64,000 nucleotides of DNA from Aerococcus sanguinicola (lineage in GTDB: Bacteria > Bacillota > Bacilli > Lactobacillales > Aerococcaceae). The DNA lies in NCBI RefSeq assembly GCF_001543145.1, contig NZ_CP014160.1, forward strand, positions 1,116,001 through 1,180,000. The letters run 5' to 3'. Shown here piece by piece: positions 35,001 through 43,127 of this stretch. The notes beneath the pieces were generated by a model, which was not told the DNA's origin, did not search any database, and worked only from the letters and a program-made list of their open reading frames with translations. Position 1 is the stretch's first letter. Every line of letters starts with the position of its first letter. Position numbers and translations under genes: made by a program.

Positions 35001-35285
35001 TGACTTGCTCCAAGCATCCAAAGCTAACCGCTCTTGCTCACACCCTCATAGTTGGGTTCGACTTGGCAGACTCGGAGTGATTTCACAAGTCAGAAACGGG
35101 CGAATGCTTCGCTCTTATTCAGATTTGCTCCAATCATCCGAGTCTAACCGCCAAGTCTCACACCCTGTCTAGTCGGGTTCGGGCTAGCAGAAATAGCTCC
35201 TCTTCACCAAAATCCGTCGAAGACTTTCAGTCTTCTCTGGCTTTTGGCTCCAGAGGTCTATTTCTCCCGCTAGCCCTCACACCCT
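35000..35285 (-). repeat. Two long-hairpin repeats plus a fragment, reverse orientation
   Basis: Fragment about 35000-35046, then full copies about 35047-35166 and 35168-35284, each with CGAACCC...CACACCC ends. Different inner arms are used (AAATCAC.. in one, AAATAGC in the other). They fill the gap ahead of the ornithine carbamoyltransferase gene. Confidence 0.82.
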
Positions 35286-35351
35286 TATGTTTGCGTATTT
35301 GTTTTTTTCGTGCCAGACTGGGGACAGAATCCTAATTAAGGAGTGGTAAGT

Positions 35352-36353
35352 ATGTTACAAGGACGAAATTTTTTACGGGTGAGTGATTTTAGTCAAGCGG
35401 AATTGCGCAATTTGGTGGATTTTGCCTTGCATCTTAAGGATCTTAAGGCGCGGGGGATTCCTCATCCTTATTTGGAGGGGCAGAACTTGGCTCTAGTTTT
35501 CAACAAGGCTTCGACGCGGACGCGGGCGGCTTTTACGGTAGCAGCTAGCGATCTGGGGGCGGATTTGGAGTATTTTTCCACGGCGGATATGCAGTTGGGG
35601 ACCAAGGAATCTGTTGCGGATACAGCTCGGGTTCTGGGGCGGATTTTTGATGGGATTGGTTTTCGCGGGGCGGCTCAGGAAGATGTGGATATTCTGGCTG
35701 CTGAAGCGGGGGTGCCGGTCTGGAATGCTTTAACGGACTTGGCCCATCCCATGCAGATGGTGGGCGACTACATGACTCTCAAGGAGGCTTACGGTGACTT
35801 GGCTGGGCTCAAGTTGGTCTATGTGGGGGACGGGCGTAACAATGTGGCCAATTCCCTGCTCTTGGCGGGCCTGATCCTAGGGGTTGAAGTGGTCATCGCG
35901 GCACCCGAATCCCTCCAGCCAAATGCCCAAGTTCGTGCGCTAGCGGACCGATTATCTGAGACTTACGGGACGCCCTACCAACTGACAGAGGATGTCCATA
36001 CCGCTGTCCAAGAAGCGGACGCCATCTACACCGATGTCTGGGTCTCCATGGGGGAAGAAGACCAGCTGGAAGAGCGCATCAATTTACTCCAGCCCTACCA
36101 AGTCAATGCCCAGCTTATGGCAGAGACAGGCAAGGACACCATCTTCATGCACTGCCTCCCTGCCTACCACAACGGTGAGAGTGAAAAAGGCCGGGCCCTG
36201 GTCGATCAATACGGCGAGGCTGCCTTTGAAGTTACGGACGAGGTCTTCCAATCCGAGGCCGGCTGGCAATTCCAACAAGCTGAAAACCGCCTGCACTCGA
36301 CCAAGGCCATTCTGGCGGCGACTAATGGGCATTTGTTTGTGCCGGGAGTTTAG
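35352..36353 (+). CDS. Ornithine carbamoyltransferase
   Basis: 333 residues from ATG 35352; AAGGAGTGG fits it better than the GTG at 35343. Family motifs are complete: carbamoyl phosphate site KASTRTRAAF (STRTR, about 54-63), HPMQ (about 134-137), ornithine-side VGDGRNNVANS (about 160-170) and catalytic HCLPAYH (about 265-271). The enzyme joins ornithine and carbamoyl phosphate to citrulline, or runs backwards in the arginine deiminase pathway. It stands alone: no arcA, arcC or arg biosynthesis gene is adjacent, so argF versus arcB cannot be decided. In lactic bacteria a catabolic role is common. Confidence 0.95.
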   Translation: MLQGRNFLRVSDFSQAELRNLVDFALHLKDLKARGIPHPYLEGQNLALVFNKASTRTRAAFTVAASDLGADLEYFSTADMQLGTKESVADTARVLGRIFDGIGFRGAAQEDVDILAAEAGVPVWNALTDLAHPMQMVGDYMTLKEAYGDLAGLKLVYVGDGRNNVANSLLLAGLILGVEVVIAAPESLQPNAQVRALADRLSETYGTPYQLTEDVHTAVQEADAIYTDVWVSMGEEDQLEERINLLQPYQVNAQLMAETGKDTIFMHCLPAYHNGESEKGRALVDQYGEAAFEVTDEVFQSEAGWQFQQAENRLHSTKAILAATNGHLFVPGV

Positions 36354-36449
36354 AGTTAAGGGGGACGGAAAAGCAAGAACTAGCTTTCCCCAGTCCTCCC
36401 CCTTGTCAGTTTCCCCAATCCATGTTACAATAATCATTGTCGAAAGACC

Positions 36450-36528
36450 TTATGGCGAGGATGGAGATGTGAACCGGGTCAGATCGGGAACGAAGCAGCC
36501 CTAAGCATTTTCCATCTTGTGCTGTAAG
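36450..36528 (+). ncRNA. ffs: Signal recognition particle RNA, small bacterial type
   Basis: The conserved apical domain is plain: GATGTGAACCGGGTCAG, then GGGAACGAAGCAGCC, the Ffh-binding symmetric and asymmetric loops. Flanks pair as GGATGGA...TCCATCTT. TACAAT upstream (36426-36431) may be the -10. It guides Ffh to signal sequences on ribosomes. Ends are approximate. Confidence 0.92.
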
Positions 36529-36551
36529 TTTTTTATTTTGGATATTAAAGG

Positions 36552-36584
36552 AGCCGGCGCGCTGAATCAGCGGCCGGCTTTTTC
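36552..36584 (+). terminator. Terminator after the SRP RNA
   Basis: AGCCGGC (36552-36558) pairs with GCCGGCT (36573-36579), followed by a T-run. Confidence 0.8.
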
Positions 36585-36605
36585 TATGGGGTAAAATATA
36601 CAATA

Positions 36606-36640
36606 AAAGAGGCCCAATCGCGATTAGAGCCTCTTTATTT
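36606..36640. terminator. Second, bidirectional terminator
   Basis: AAAGAGGC pairs with GCCTCTTT around CCAATCGCGATTAGA. T-rich on both strands; it would also end the converging substrate-binding protein gene. Confidence 0.75.
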
Positions 36641-36734
36641 AGGTAAATTTTTTATGATTTTCTTTATCAATGATCACAGGTTAAATGTTCCAAGGGCCGG
36701 CTGAGATCATCCAGGTCCTGGTAGTAGCTGAGAA

Positions 36735-37697
36735 TTACTCTTCCGTTAAGGACTTTGGGTCGCTGCCGAGTGCCTGGGCCATGTCTTCATTGACTTTAAC
36801 CACTAATTTTTCGGATTTTTGAACGGGCATTTCGCCTGGGTTTTTACCGTTTTTCAGGATGTCGATGGCCATTTGACCGGTTTGCTTGCCGAGTTCGTAG
36901 TAGTCCACCCCGTAAGCGCAGAGGGTACCTTCCACGCCAGCATCGAAGGCAGCAACTGAAGGCACTTTTTCTTCTTTGAGCACTTGGCCGATGGTTTGGA
37001 TGGTGTTGGCGACGGTGTTGTCGGTTGGCAGGTAGATGCCGTCGACTTTCTTAGCCAGGGCCTTGGTGGCTTGTTGGATTTCGTTGGTCGTGGTGACGGT
37101 CATGCTTTCCACCTTGAGCCCCTTGGATTCGATATAGTCCTTGGCTTCCTTGTACTGCATCTCGGAGTTGACCTCGCTGGAGTTGTAGAGGATGCCTATG
37201 GTTTTAATGGAAGGGTCCGCCTTGAGCAAGAGGTCGACGACCTTGTCCGTTGGCGCGCCGTCGCTGGTTCCCGTCATGTTAGCGCCAGGTTTTTCCGCAC
37301 TTTCGACCAATTTGGCGCTGACCGGATCAGTAACTGCCGTGAAAAGTTGGGGCGTCTTCTTATCGGTGTTCAGCATGGCTTGGGCAGCTGGGGTAGCGAT
37401 GGAGAGGATGAGGTCGTTTTTACCTGCTAATTGCTGGGTGATACTCTGCAAGTTGGATTGGTCACCCTGGGCATTTTGGTAGTTGAGTGTTAAATTCTTG
37501 CCTTCTTCATAGCCGGCTTCCTTGAGAGCATCTGTGAAACCTTCCCGGGCCCGGTCGAGTGATTCGTGTTCCATAAATTGGAGGACACCCACTGATGCTT
37601 CGGCTTGACTATTATCTTCGGCTGCTTGCCCGCAAGCCCCTAAACCCAGCGCTAGGGCACCGAGACCTAATATTTTAACTAATTGCTTGATTTTCAT
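36735..37697 (-). CDS. ABC_sub_bind-family (TrpX-like) substrate-binding lipoprotein
   Basis: 320 residues from ATG 37697, supported by GGAGGATC upstream and by the lipoprotein signal starting MKIKQLVKILGLGALALGLG, then AC. The mature part matches the ABC_sub_bind family that includes the streptococcal tryptophan receptor TrpX: AREGFTDALKEAGYEEGKN, FTAVTDPVSAKLV, and GILYNSSEVNSEMQ. It would present an amino acid to an ABC importer. Permease and ATPase genes are not here. The long leader upstream contains a Phe-codon-rich mini-gene and alternative hairpins, so phenylalanine or another aromatic amino acid is the likely signal, perhaps the ligand (inference). Confidence 0.85.
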   Translation of the reverse strand: MKIKQLVKILGLGALALGLGACGQAAEDNSQAEASVGVLQFMEHESLDRAREGFTDALKEAGYEEGKNLTLNYQNAQGDQSNLQSITQQLAGKNDLILSIATPAAQAMLNTDKKTPQLFTAVTDPVSAKLVESAEKPGANMTGTSDGAPTDKVVDLLLKADPSIKTIGILYNSSEVNSEMQYKEAKDYIESKGLKVESMTVTTTNEIQQATKALAKKVDGIYLPTDNTVANTIQTIGQVLKEEKVPSVAAFDAGVEGTLCAYGVDYYELGKQTGQMAIDILKNGKNPGEMPVQKSEKLVVKVNEDMAQALGSDPKSLTEE

Positions 37698-37763
37698 GAT
37701 GAGATCCTCCTTATAAGTTCTAAAAATAACCAACAAGTGACTAAACTCTCTTCCTTACAATAG

Positions 37764-37936
37764 AAAAACCGCCTTAGATAGTTATCCTAAGACGGTGGGT
37801 AAGTTCAAAAATATAGGCCCGGCCTCTTAGAATATCCAATCTATTCTATGGGGCCTAAGCATGGTAAAAATCTCTAGCCTCATAGATACAAACGCTTGGT
37901 CCGTGTTTGTACCTATGACTCGCATAGCTACAAACA
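37764..37936 (-). promoter_or_regulatory. Attenuator region: alternative hairpins and two terminators
   Basis: On the minus strand: segment 1 (37937-37923, GTGTTTGTAGCTATG) pairs with segment 2 (37917-37903). Segment 2 can instead pair with segment 3 (37895-37877, GTTTGTATCTATG; 13 pairs, one G-T). Segment 3 can pair with segment 4 (37854-37845), the left side of terminator 1 (37857-37814, TAGGCCC/GGGCCTA, then TATTTTT). Terminator 2 is at 37795-37769 (CCGTCTTAG/CTAAGGCGG, then TTTTT). This is the classic mutually exclusive layout. Confidence 0.7.
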
Positions 37937-38017
37937 CTATCTAAAGAAGCTAAAGAAGAAAGTATTCGGTTGAGCCGAGCATGCGCCCAGGCAGTGAGTT
38001 GATTCAATTCTTAGCAT
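37937..38017 (-). CDS. Phenylalanine-rich leader peptide (26 residues)
   Basis: ATG at 38017 has AAAGGAG (38032-38026) eight bases upstream and starts about 25 bases into the transcript. The frame ends NTFFFSFFR-stop: five Phe codons in six just before the stop. This resembles leader peptides that sense charged tRNA-Phe by ribosome stalling, such as E. coli PheL. The stop codon touches segment 1 of the alternative hairpins. No homology search was possible. The claim rests on position, ribosome site and Phe run. Confidence 0.65.
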   Translation of the reverse strand: MLRIESTHCLGACSAQPNTFFFSFFR

Positions 38018-38048
38018 GAGTCATGCTCCTTTCTCAAGTGATAATCCT

Positions 38049-38077
38049 ATCATAGGACAAAAGTAAGAAGAAGTCAA
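38049..38077 (-). promoter_or_regulatory. Promoter of the leader and substrate-binding protein gene
   Basis: On the minus strand TTGACT (38077-38072), 17-base spacer, TATGAT (38054-38049). Start expected near 38042. Confidence 0.8.
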
Positions 38078-38197
38078 CCGTATTCTTATGGAATTTTAAT
38101 TTATTCTGGGGAAAATGATCATGTGAAGGGGGAACTGGGGTTGATGGGCAGGCTGACTCACAAATAGAAATCCTGGATTGTGAGGCGAGTTGGGTCA

Positions 38198-38443
38198 ACT
38201 TTCGAAAGTCCCCTTAGTTTGCGCTTAGGACCGAGTCAACTTTCGAAAATCCTCTTAGTTTGTGAGTCGGACTGCGCTAACTTTCGAAAATCCTCTTAGT
38301 TTGTGAGTCGGACTGCGCTAACTTTCGAAAGTCCTCTTAGTTTGTGAGTCGGACTGCGCTAACTTTCGAAAGTCCCCTTAGTTTGTAACTAGGCCCCGGC
38401 CAACTTTCAAATGCCCCCTTAATTTGCGACTAGGACCGAGCGA
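38198..38443. repeat. 41-bp array, ACTTTCGAAAG version, six units
   Basis: ACTTTC starts at 38198, 38239, 38280, 38321, 38362 and 38403, each exactly 41 bp apart. Units 3-4 are nearly identical (ACTTTCGAAAATCCTCTTAG, then TTTGTGAGTCGGACTGCGCTA written separately). The opposite half-site TTTGTGAGT lies 20 bases into each unit. Confidence 0.93.
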
Positions 38444-38650
38444 CCCCTAAGCAAGTTCCCTAACTGTGGGTTGAGCCGTGGCAAGCTTCAAAGAGTGCCT
38501 CCGAGTGTGGATTGGTAACTGGCAACCTCTAACCAGGCCTCTCGAGTGAGGATCGGCAACCGGCAACCCCCAACCAAGCCCTTCGAGTGTGGGTTCAGTC
38601 TTACCAATCCCCAAGCAAGCTCCCTGAGTGTGGCTTGTCCCGCACCGCAA
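38444..38650. repeat. 41-bp array continuing in register as the TGTGGGTT version
   Basis: TGTGG-type words at 38465, 38506, 38547 (TGAGG), 38588 and 38629, exactly 41 bp apart and in the same register as the TTTGTGAGT half-sites of the preceding array. The unit at 38485 looks chimeric (GCTTCAAAGAGTG then TGTGG). The remainder of the gap to 38841 shows nothing else except AT-rich promoter-like DNA. Confidence 0.9.
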
Positions 38651-38841
38651 CCATCATCCTCAAAAAATTAAGCTCTAAGCTAGGAATCCCCATTCATTTC
38701 GGCCTTATTTTGTTAAAGAAAGTCTAAGATGACCATCTTCTTCTAGTATTTTATTTATTTTAGAAATAGAATATAGGTAAAATAATCGCGAGATGTCATT
38801 CTTTTGGGCGTGGCTTTTGCAAGTACAGATAAGGAATGTGT

Positions 38842-41337
38842 ATGATGGATTTTATTAGACGGCACAAGCGCGTGCTCCAAATCTTTTTTTATGTCTTGAT
38901 TTTTGGGCTTTTAGGTTATTTCATCCGCCACGAGCTCCAGGGGATTGACTGGCAACTCTTCCGCCAGTCCTTGGGGGAGAAGACCATTTGGATTCAACTG
39001 GCCCTCCTCCTGACGGGGCTCTTGGGCTTCTCGGTCAACGGACTCTATGATTTAAATGCCACCCGGGATTATCCTTTGACGGCAGCCCCGCTGGATATCC
39101 TTAAGATCGGCTGGATTAGCCAGGCCTTCAATGAATTCATCGATTTCGGGGGCTTGACGGGGGGAACCTTGCGGGCGAACTTCTACAAGAAGGCGGGTCT
39201 GCCGGCTGAATCGGCCCTCCAATTGTCGGTGATGAATTGGGCGGCGAGTTTCCTGGGCTTGGTCTTTTTGATCTTCCTCGCCTTGCCCCTGGCCTGGGGA
39301 CGGTCGCTGGGTTGGCCCTTAGTCCTGGCGCTCATCTTCACCCTCTACCTGCCAGCCTTTCTCTTGGCGGACCGGGTGCCCTGGTTCCAACGCCTCTTTG
39401 ACCGCTACCAGCTCCAGCAGATTTCCTGGCGCAAAAAATGGGGCTATGTGGGCGTATCCATCCTTGACTGGTCGGCTGCCCTGACTTACTTTCTCTTTGT
39501 CATGTCTGTCTTTAACCCCAATTTTGCCTGGACGGACGGCTTACTGATCTATGTCTTCAGTATCGTGGTGGGCCTCTTCAGCTTCGTCCCAGGTGGGGTG
39601 GGGGCCTTCGATGTGACGGTCCTCCTGCTCATGCAGAAGGCGGGCTATGAGACGGCCAATGTTCTCGCCGCCTTGGTGGTTCTCCGCGTGTGTTACTATA
39701 TTATTCCCTGGGTCCTGGCTTCGACCTATGTTCTGGGCCGCTGGTACCGGGAGAAGACGGAGGACTTCCACCTGACATTCTGGTCAGATGTCCTGGTCAA
39801 AAGTTTGGCGCTCGTCATGTTTATCGGTGGCGCCCTCCTCGTGTCGACCGCTTTGGCACCGGAACTCTTCGAACGGGTCCGCCTGCTCAACCACCTGGTG
39901 CCCCGGCTCTTTGAACAAGTCTCGGCCTTTATCACCTTAATTGTGGGGATTGTGACCCTCCTGCTTTCGCTTGGTATCAATGCCCGGGTCCGCCGGGTCT
40001 ACCAGGCGGCGATGGGCCTCTTGCCCCTGGGCGCTGTCCTCTGCCTGGTTCGGGGCATCTCTTACCGGGAGGCCCTGGTCGTGATGGCCGTCTGGATCCT
40101 CCTCTATGCCAACCGCCGGCAATTTATCCGGGCTAGCGTGCCCCTGACCCGGCGTAATATCCTTGTTGCTAGTCTCTTGACTATCCTTGTCCTGGGGGTG
40201 ACCAGCGTGGCAGTGGCCTGGCACATCCTCCGCCTCCAGGGGGAATTGGTCATTACCATCAACCTGGTTCATCTCATGCTGAGTTTATTGATTGTTGTGG
40301 GCTTGGCCCTGCTCCTTCTTTTCAGCCAGTCGAAGAAGCTGGCCTTCCAAAGTCCGAGTCCAGAAGAGGTTGATGCCTATCTGGCCCTGGTCGACCAGTA
40401 CGGGGGGACGGAATACAGCCACCTAGTTCGTCTCTATGATAAGCAGATTTTTTTCGGGCCAGACCAAGAGGCGGCCGTGCTCTACCGGTCGGTGGGGCGG
40501 AACATGTTGGTTCTCGGTGGTCCTGTCGGCCAGCCCGCTTCTTTTGACCGCTTGCTCCAAGCTTTTGCCGCCTATGCCCATGATGCCGGCATGCAGCTGG
40601 CCTATTATGAGGTCAGTCCCCGCTACCTGGATCATTTTTGTAATATGGGTTATTTGACCGTCAAGATCGGGGAGGCGGCTATTATCTCTCTGACTGACTT
40701 CACTTTTGAGGGGAAAAAGAACCGCAACCGCCGGCAGATCCGCAATGCCATGGAGAAGGCAGGCCTGCGTTTTGAAGTTCTGACCCCGCCCCATAGCCCG
40801 GAAACTTTAGCTGAATTGAAGGGGATTTCGGATGACTGGTTGGAGGGGCGGAGTGAGATGGCCTATTCGCTGGGGGCTTTCCAGGAAGACTACCTGCAGG
40901 CCAGTCCCATCTTTGTCCTGCGCTCGGATGAGCGGGTGGAGGCCTTTGCTAACCTCATGCCCATCAGTTCGACGAGCGTATCAATTGATTTAATGCGCTT
41001 TGGGGGGGATACTGTAGATAACGTGATGCAGATGCTCTTGCTGCAGATTATAGCCTGGGCTAAGGAGGAAGGCTACGAGACCTTTGACCTGGGGATGGCC
41101 CCGCTGGCTAATGTTGGCGACCAGACCTATTCGCGCTCGCGGGACCGGGTGATCCGCCTAGTCTATGAGTACGGCAACCGGGTCTATGGCTTCAAGGGCC
41201 TGCGCGCCTACAAGGATAAGTTCCGCCCCCACTGGGAGAACCGCTACCTGGTCTACGCCGAAGCCGCCGCCCTGCCCCAGATCCTCCTCGGCCTCTATGA
41301 AGCAGTCAACCGGTCTTATAAGAAAAAGGAGAAATAA
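38842..41337 (+). CDS. mprF: Phosphatidylglycerol lysyltransferase/flippase MprF
   Basis: 831 residues from ATG 38842; AAGGA sits six bases before it, while the ATG at 38836 is too close. The N-terminal ~510 residues hold about 13-14 membrane helices with the flippase domain (FNEFIDFGGLTGGTLRANFY, about 88-107; FVPGGVGAFDVTVL, about 251-264). Residues about 515-831 form the cytoplasmic GNAT-like transferase that moves lysine (or alanine) from tRNA to phosphatidylglycerol: KNRNRRQIRNAMEKAGL, and FDLGMAPLANVG near the end. It makes the surface less negative and protects against cationic peptides. It is coupled to the next gene, 2 bp apart. Confidence 0.95.
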   Translation: MMDFIRRHKRVLQIFFYVLIFGLLGYFIRHELQGIDWQLFRQSLGEKTIWIQLALLLTGLLGFSVNGLYDLNATRDYPLTAAPLDILKIGWISQAFNEFIDFGGLTGGTLRANFYKKAGLPAESALQLSVMNWAASFLGLVFLIFLALPLAWGRSLGWPLVLALIFTLYLPAFLLADRVPWFQRLFDRYQLQQISWRKKWGYVGVSILDWSAALTYFLFVMSVFNPNFAWTDGLLIYVFSIVVGLFSFVPGGVGAFDVTVLLLMQKAGYETANVLAALVVLRVCYYIIPWVLASTYVLGRWYREKTEDFHLTFWSDVLVKSLALVMFIGGALLVSTALAPELFERVRLLNHLVPRLFEQVSAFITLIVGIVTLLLSLGINARVRRVYQAAMGLLPLGAVLCLVRGISYREALVVMAVWILLYANRRQFIRASVPLTRRNILVASLLTILVLGVTSVAVAWHILRLQGELVITINLVHLMLSLLIVVGLALLLLFSQSKKLAFQSPSPEEVDAYLALVDQYGGTEYSHLVRLYDKQIFFGPDQEAAVLYRSVGRNMLVLGGPVGQPASFDRLLQAFAAYAHDAGMQLAYYEVSPRYLDHFCNMGYLTVKIGEAAIISLTDFTFEGKKNRNRRQIRNAMEKAGLRFEVLTPPHSPETLAELKGISDDWLEGRSEMAYSLGAFQEDYLQASPIFVLRSDERVEAFANLMPISSTSVSIDLMRFGGDTVDNVMQMLLLQIIAWAKEEGYETFDLGMAPLANVGDQTYSRSRDRVIRLVYEYGNRVYGFKGLRAYKDKFRPHWENRYLVYAEAAALPQILLGLYEAVNRSYKKKEK

Positions 41338-41339
41338 CC

Positions 41340-41837
41340 ATGCATACTCTCTATATCAAACAACGTATCTTCAAAATTACGGATAATTATCCCATCAAAG
41401 ACGACCAAGGCAAGGTCTGCTACCAGGTGGACCAAGACTTCAAGCTGATCGGCGATAAGATCCATGTGACTGATCCCCATGGTGATGAGGTTTTCACCGT
41501 TAAGCGCAAGTTGATCCGTCTCTTCCCAACCTATAGTGTGGAATTCGCGGACGGTCAATCGCTCAAGGTTAGAAGCCAGCTCTCCCTCATGCGTCGCAAG
41601 GTCAAGGTCAGCTCCGACGACTTCCAACTGAAAGTGCGTGGCAACCTGATCGACCACAAGTTCACAGTTAGCGAAAGTGGAAATGAGATCGGCACCATCC
41701 GCAAAAAGCTCATCAGCATTGGCGACAGCTTTGAAATCCAAGTCAAAGATCCCAATTACGAACAAGTCCTCGTCGCTATTACCATTGCCATCGACAACCT
41801 GATGGACCGTGAAGACGACGAGGAAGACGAGGATTAG
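41340..41837 (+). CDS. LURP-one-related (LOR/tubby-like) family protein
   Basis: 165 residues beginning MHTLYIKQRIFKITDNYPI, typical of the bacterial LURP-one-related family (a 12-strand tubby-like barrel). Repeating beta segments VTDPHGDEVFTVKRKLIRLF, KVRGNLIDHKFTVSE and GTIRKKLISIGDSFEIQV follow, then a Glu/Asp tail. Cellular function in bacteria is unclear. Tubby-like folds may bind phospholipids, which is interesting beside mprF. The ribosome site AAAGGAG lies in the end of mprF. A strong terminator follows. Confidence 0.88.
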   Translation: MHTLYIKQRIFKITDNYPIKDDQGKVCYQVDQDFKLIGDKIHVTDPHGDEVFTVKRKLIRLFPTYSVEFADGQSLKVRSQLSLMRRKVKVSSDDFQLKVRGNLIDHKFTVSESGNEIGTIRKKLISIGDSFEIQVKDPNYEQVLVAITIAIDNLMDREDDEEDED

Positions 41838-41857
41838 ATTGATTTTGAAAGGGAGAG

Positions 41858-41905
41858 TGCTGAGCATCCCTTCCGCCTTTGAATTTGATCGTTAATAACC
41901 ATCTT
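41858..41905 (-). repeat. Remnant of the 178-bp structured repeat
   Basis: GCTGAGCATCCCTTCCGCC, then TTTGAATTTGATCGTTAA, aligns with the outer ~45 bases of copy C (TGAGCAT...GCGCTTTTGAATTTGGTCCTT). The other side is missing. Confidence 0.6.
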
Positions 41906-41912
41906 ATCATCT

Positions 41913-41952
41913 AACCCCGCCAGCCGGAAAAAATAGCTGGCGGGGTTTTTGC
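41913..41952 (+). terminator. Terminator after the mprF operon
   Basis: AACCCCGCCAGC pairs with GCTGGCGGGGTT, followed by TTTTGC. Confidence 0.93.
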
Positions 41953-41988
41953 ATGGCTTTTTTGAATAGGGGCTGGGAGAGGCTGCTG

Positions 41989-42235
41989 ACTTTCAAATGA
42001 GGCGGTGGTTTGCGAGTCGAATCGCGGCAACTTTCAAATGGGGTGGTGGTTTGCGAGTCGGGTCGTGGCAACTTTCAAATGGGGCGGTGGTTTGCGAGTA
42101 GGGTCGTGGCAACTTTCAAATGGGGCGGTGGTTTGCGAGTCGGATCGCGTCGACTTTCAAAGGGGAGCTAAGTTTGCAAGTCGACGCGCTGCAACTTTTA
42201 AACAGACCCTGAATTTGCAAGTTGCCAGCCTCAGC
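41989..42235. repeat. 41-bp array, ACTTTCAAA/TTTGCGAGT version, six units
   Basis: ACTTTC starts at 41989, 42030, 42071, 42112, 42153 and (ACTTTT) 42194, exactly 41 bp apart. Opposite half-site TTTGCGAGT lies 20 bases on. Units 2-4 differ at only a few positions, so amplification looks recent. The rest of the gap to 42348 has no gene. Confidence 0.93.
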
Positions 42236-42348
42236 CTACCCACCAGACACCAATCCCCTAAGCCAGTTCCCCATTCGGACCTGTTCTCCCTTTGCTTTCC
42301 CCGTTAATTTCGCTAAGATAGGGATAAGATCTTTAGAGGAGGAGCTTT

Positions 42349-43008
42349 ATGACGACACATATTTGGAAACGGGCGCTGGTTTTAGCCATAGGAATTGCCA
42401 TTAATGCTTTGGGGATTGTGCTGATTACCAAGGCCAACTTGGGGACAACGGCGGTCTCTAGTTTGCCCTTGGTGCTGAGTTTGGCGACGCCGCTGAGCTT
42501 GGGGACCTTGCTTTTTATCTTCAATGCCCTCTACATTGTCGGGCAGATGGCCCTCTACCGCCGGGATTTCCAGTCCTGGCAGTGGCTCCAGCTCGGGGTT
42601 AATTTGATTCTCAGCCTGGTGACGGATTGGTCGGCGGCAGCCTTGTCTTGGCTCCAACCCAACACAATCTGGTCCCAGGCTCTCTGCCTGGTTTTGGGCT
42701 GTGCGGTCCTGGCTTTTGGGATTGCCTTGGAAGTGGCGGCGGACTGGCTCTATGTGTCGGCGGAGGGCATCGTCCAGGCCATCACGACCCATTTTGCTTG
42801 GCCGTTCGGTCGGGTGAAGATTGCCTTCGACGGGACCATTACCGGTTTGGCGGTTCTTTTCTCCTTCCTCTTGCTCGGCGGCTTGGAGGGGGTAGGCTGG
42901 GGGACCTTGATTTCGGCCTTTTTGATCGGACGCTTCGTTGCTTTTTACCAAAAAAATTTGCCTGTCCTGGGCCGGATTGGGGCTTGGAAGATAAGTGATC
43001 GCATTTAA
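42349..43008 (+). CDS. YczE/YitT-type membrane protein
   Basis: 219 residues with five to six hydrophobic segments. The start (RALVLAIGIAINALGIVLITKANLGTTAVSSLP) matches the YczE/YyaS family of inner-membrane proteins: small residues, then the KANLGTTAVSSLP loop. Function is not established for the family. Some members influence antibiotic synthesis or transport in bacilli. GAGGAGG precedes ATG 42349. Its neighbours give no pathway. Confidence 0.8.
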   Translation: MTTHIWKRALVLAIGIAINALGIVLITKANLGTTAVSSLPLVLSLATPLSLGTLLFIFNALYIVGQMALYRRDFQSWQWLQLGVNLILSLVTDWSAAALSWLQPNTIWSQALCLVLGCAVLAFGIALEVAADWLYVSAEGIVQAITTHFAWPFGRVKIAFDGTITGLAVLFSFLLLGGLEGVGWGTLISAFLIGRFVAFYQKNLPVLGRIGAWKISDRI

Positions 43009-43127
43009 CGAACACCACTCATCAAGAAGGTGTATCAGCGGTCCTATAGTATTTCGGGCTGACGTGTGCTAGTATATTCACATAGAAAACAGTGCTTATT
43101 TTTAATAAGTTAAAAGGAGCGATTCAG

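Noticed and set aside
37698..38045. T-box riboswitch ahead of the TrpX-like gene
   Set aside because: The conserved T-box sequence (GGTGGNACCGCG type) and AGTA/specifier features are not found; a Phe-rich leader peptide with alternative hairpins explains the region better.
41989..42235. CRISPR array
   Set aside because: Spacing of 41 bp and repeated words suggest it at first, but there is no 25-36-bp invariant repeat with unique spacers. Whole units drift together, arms are inverted within each unit, and no cas gene is present.
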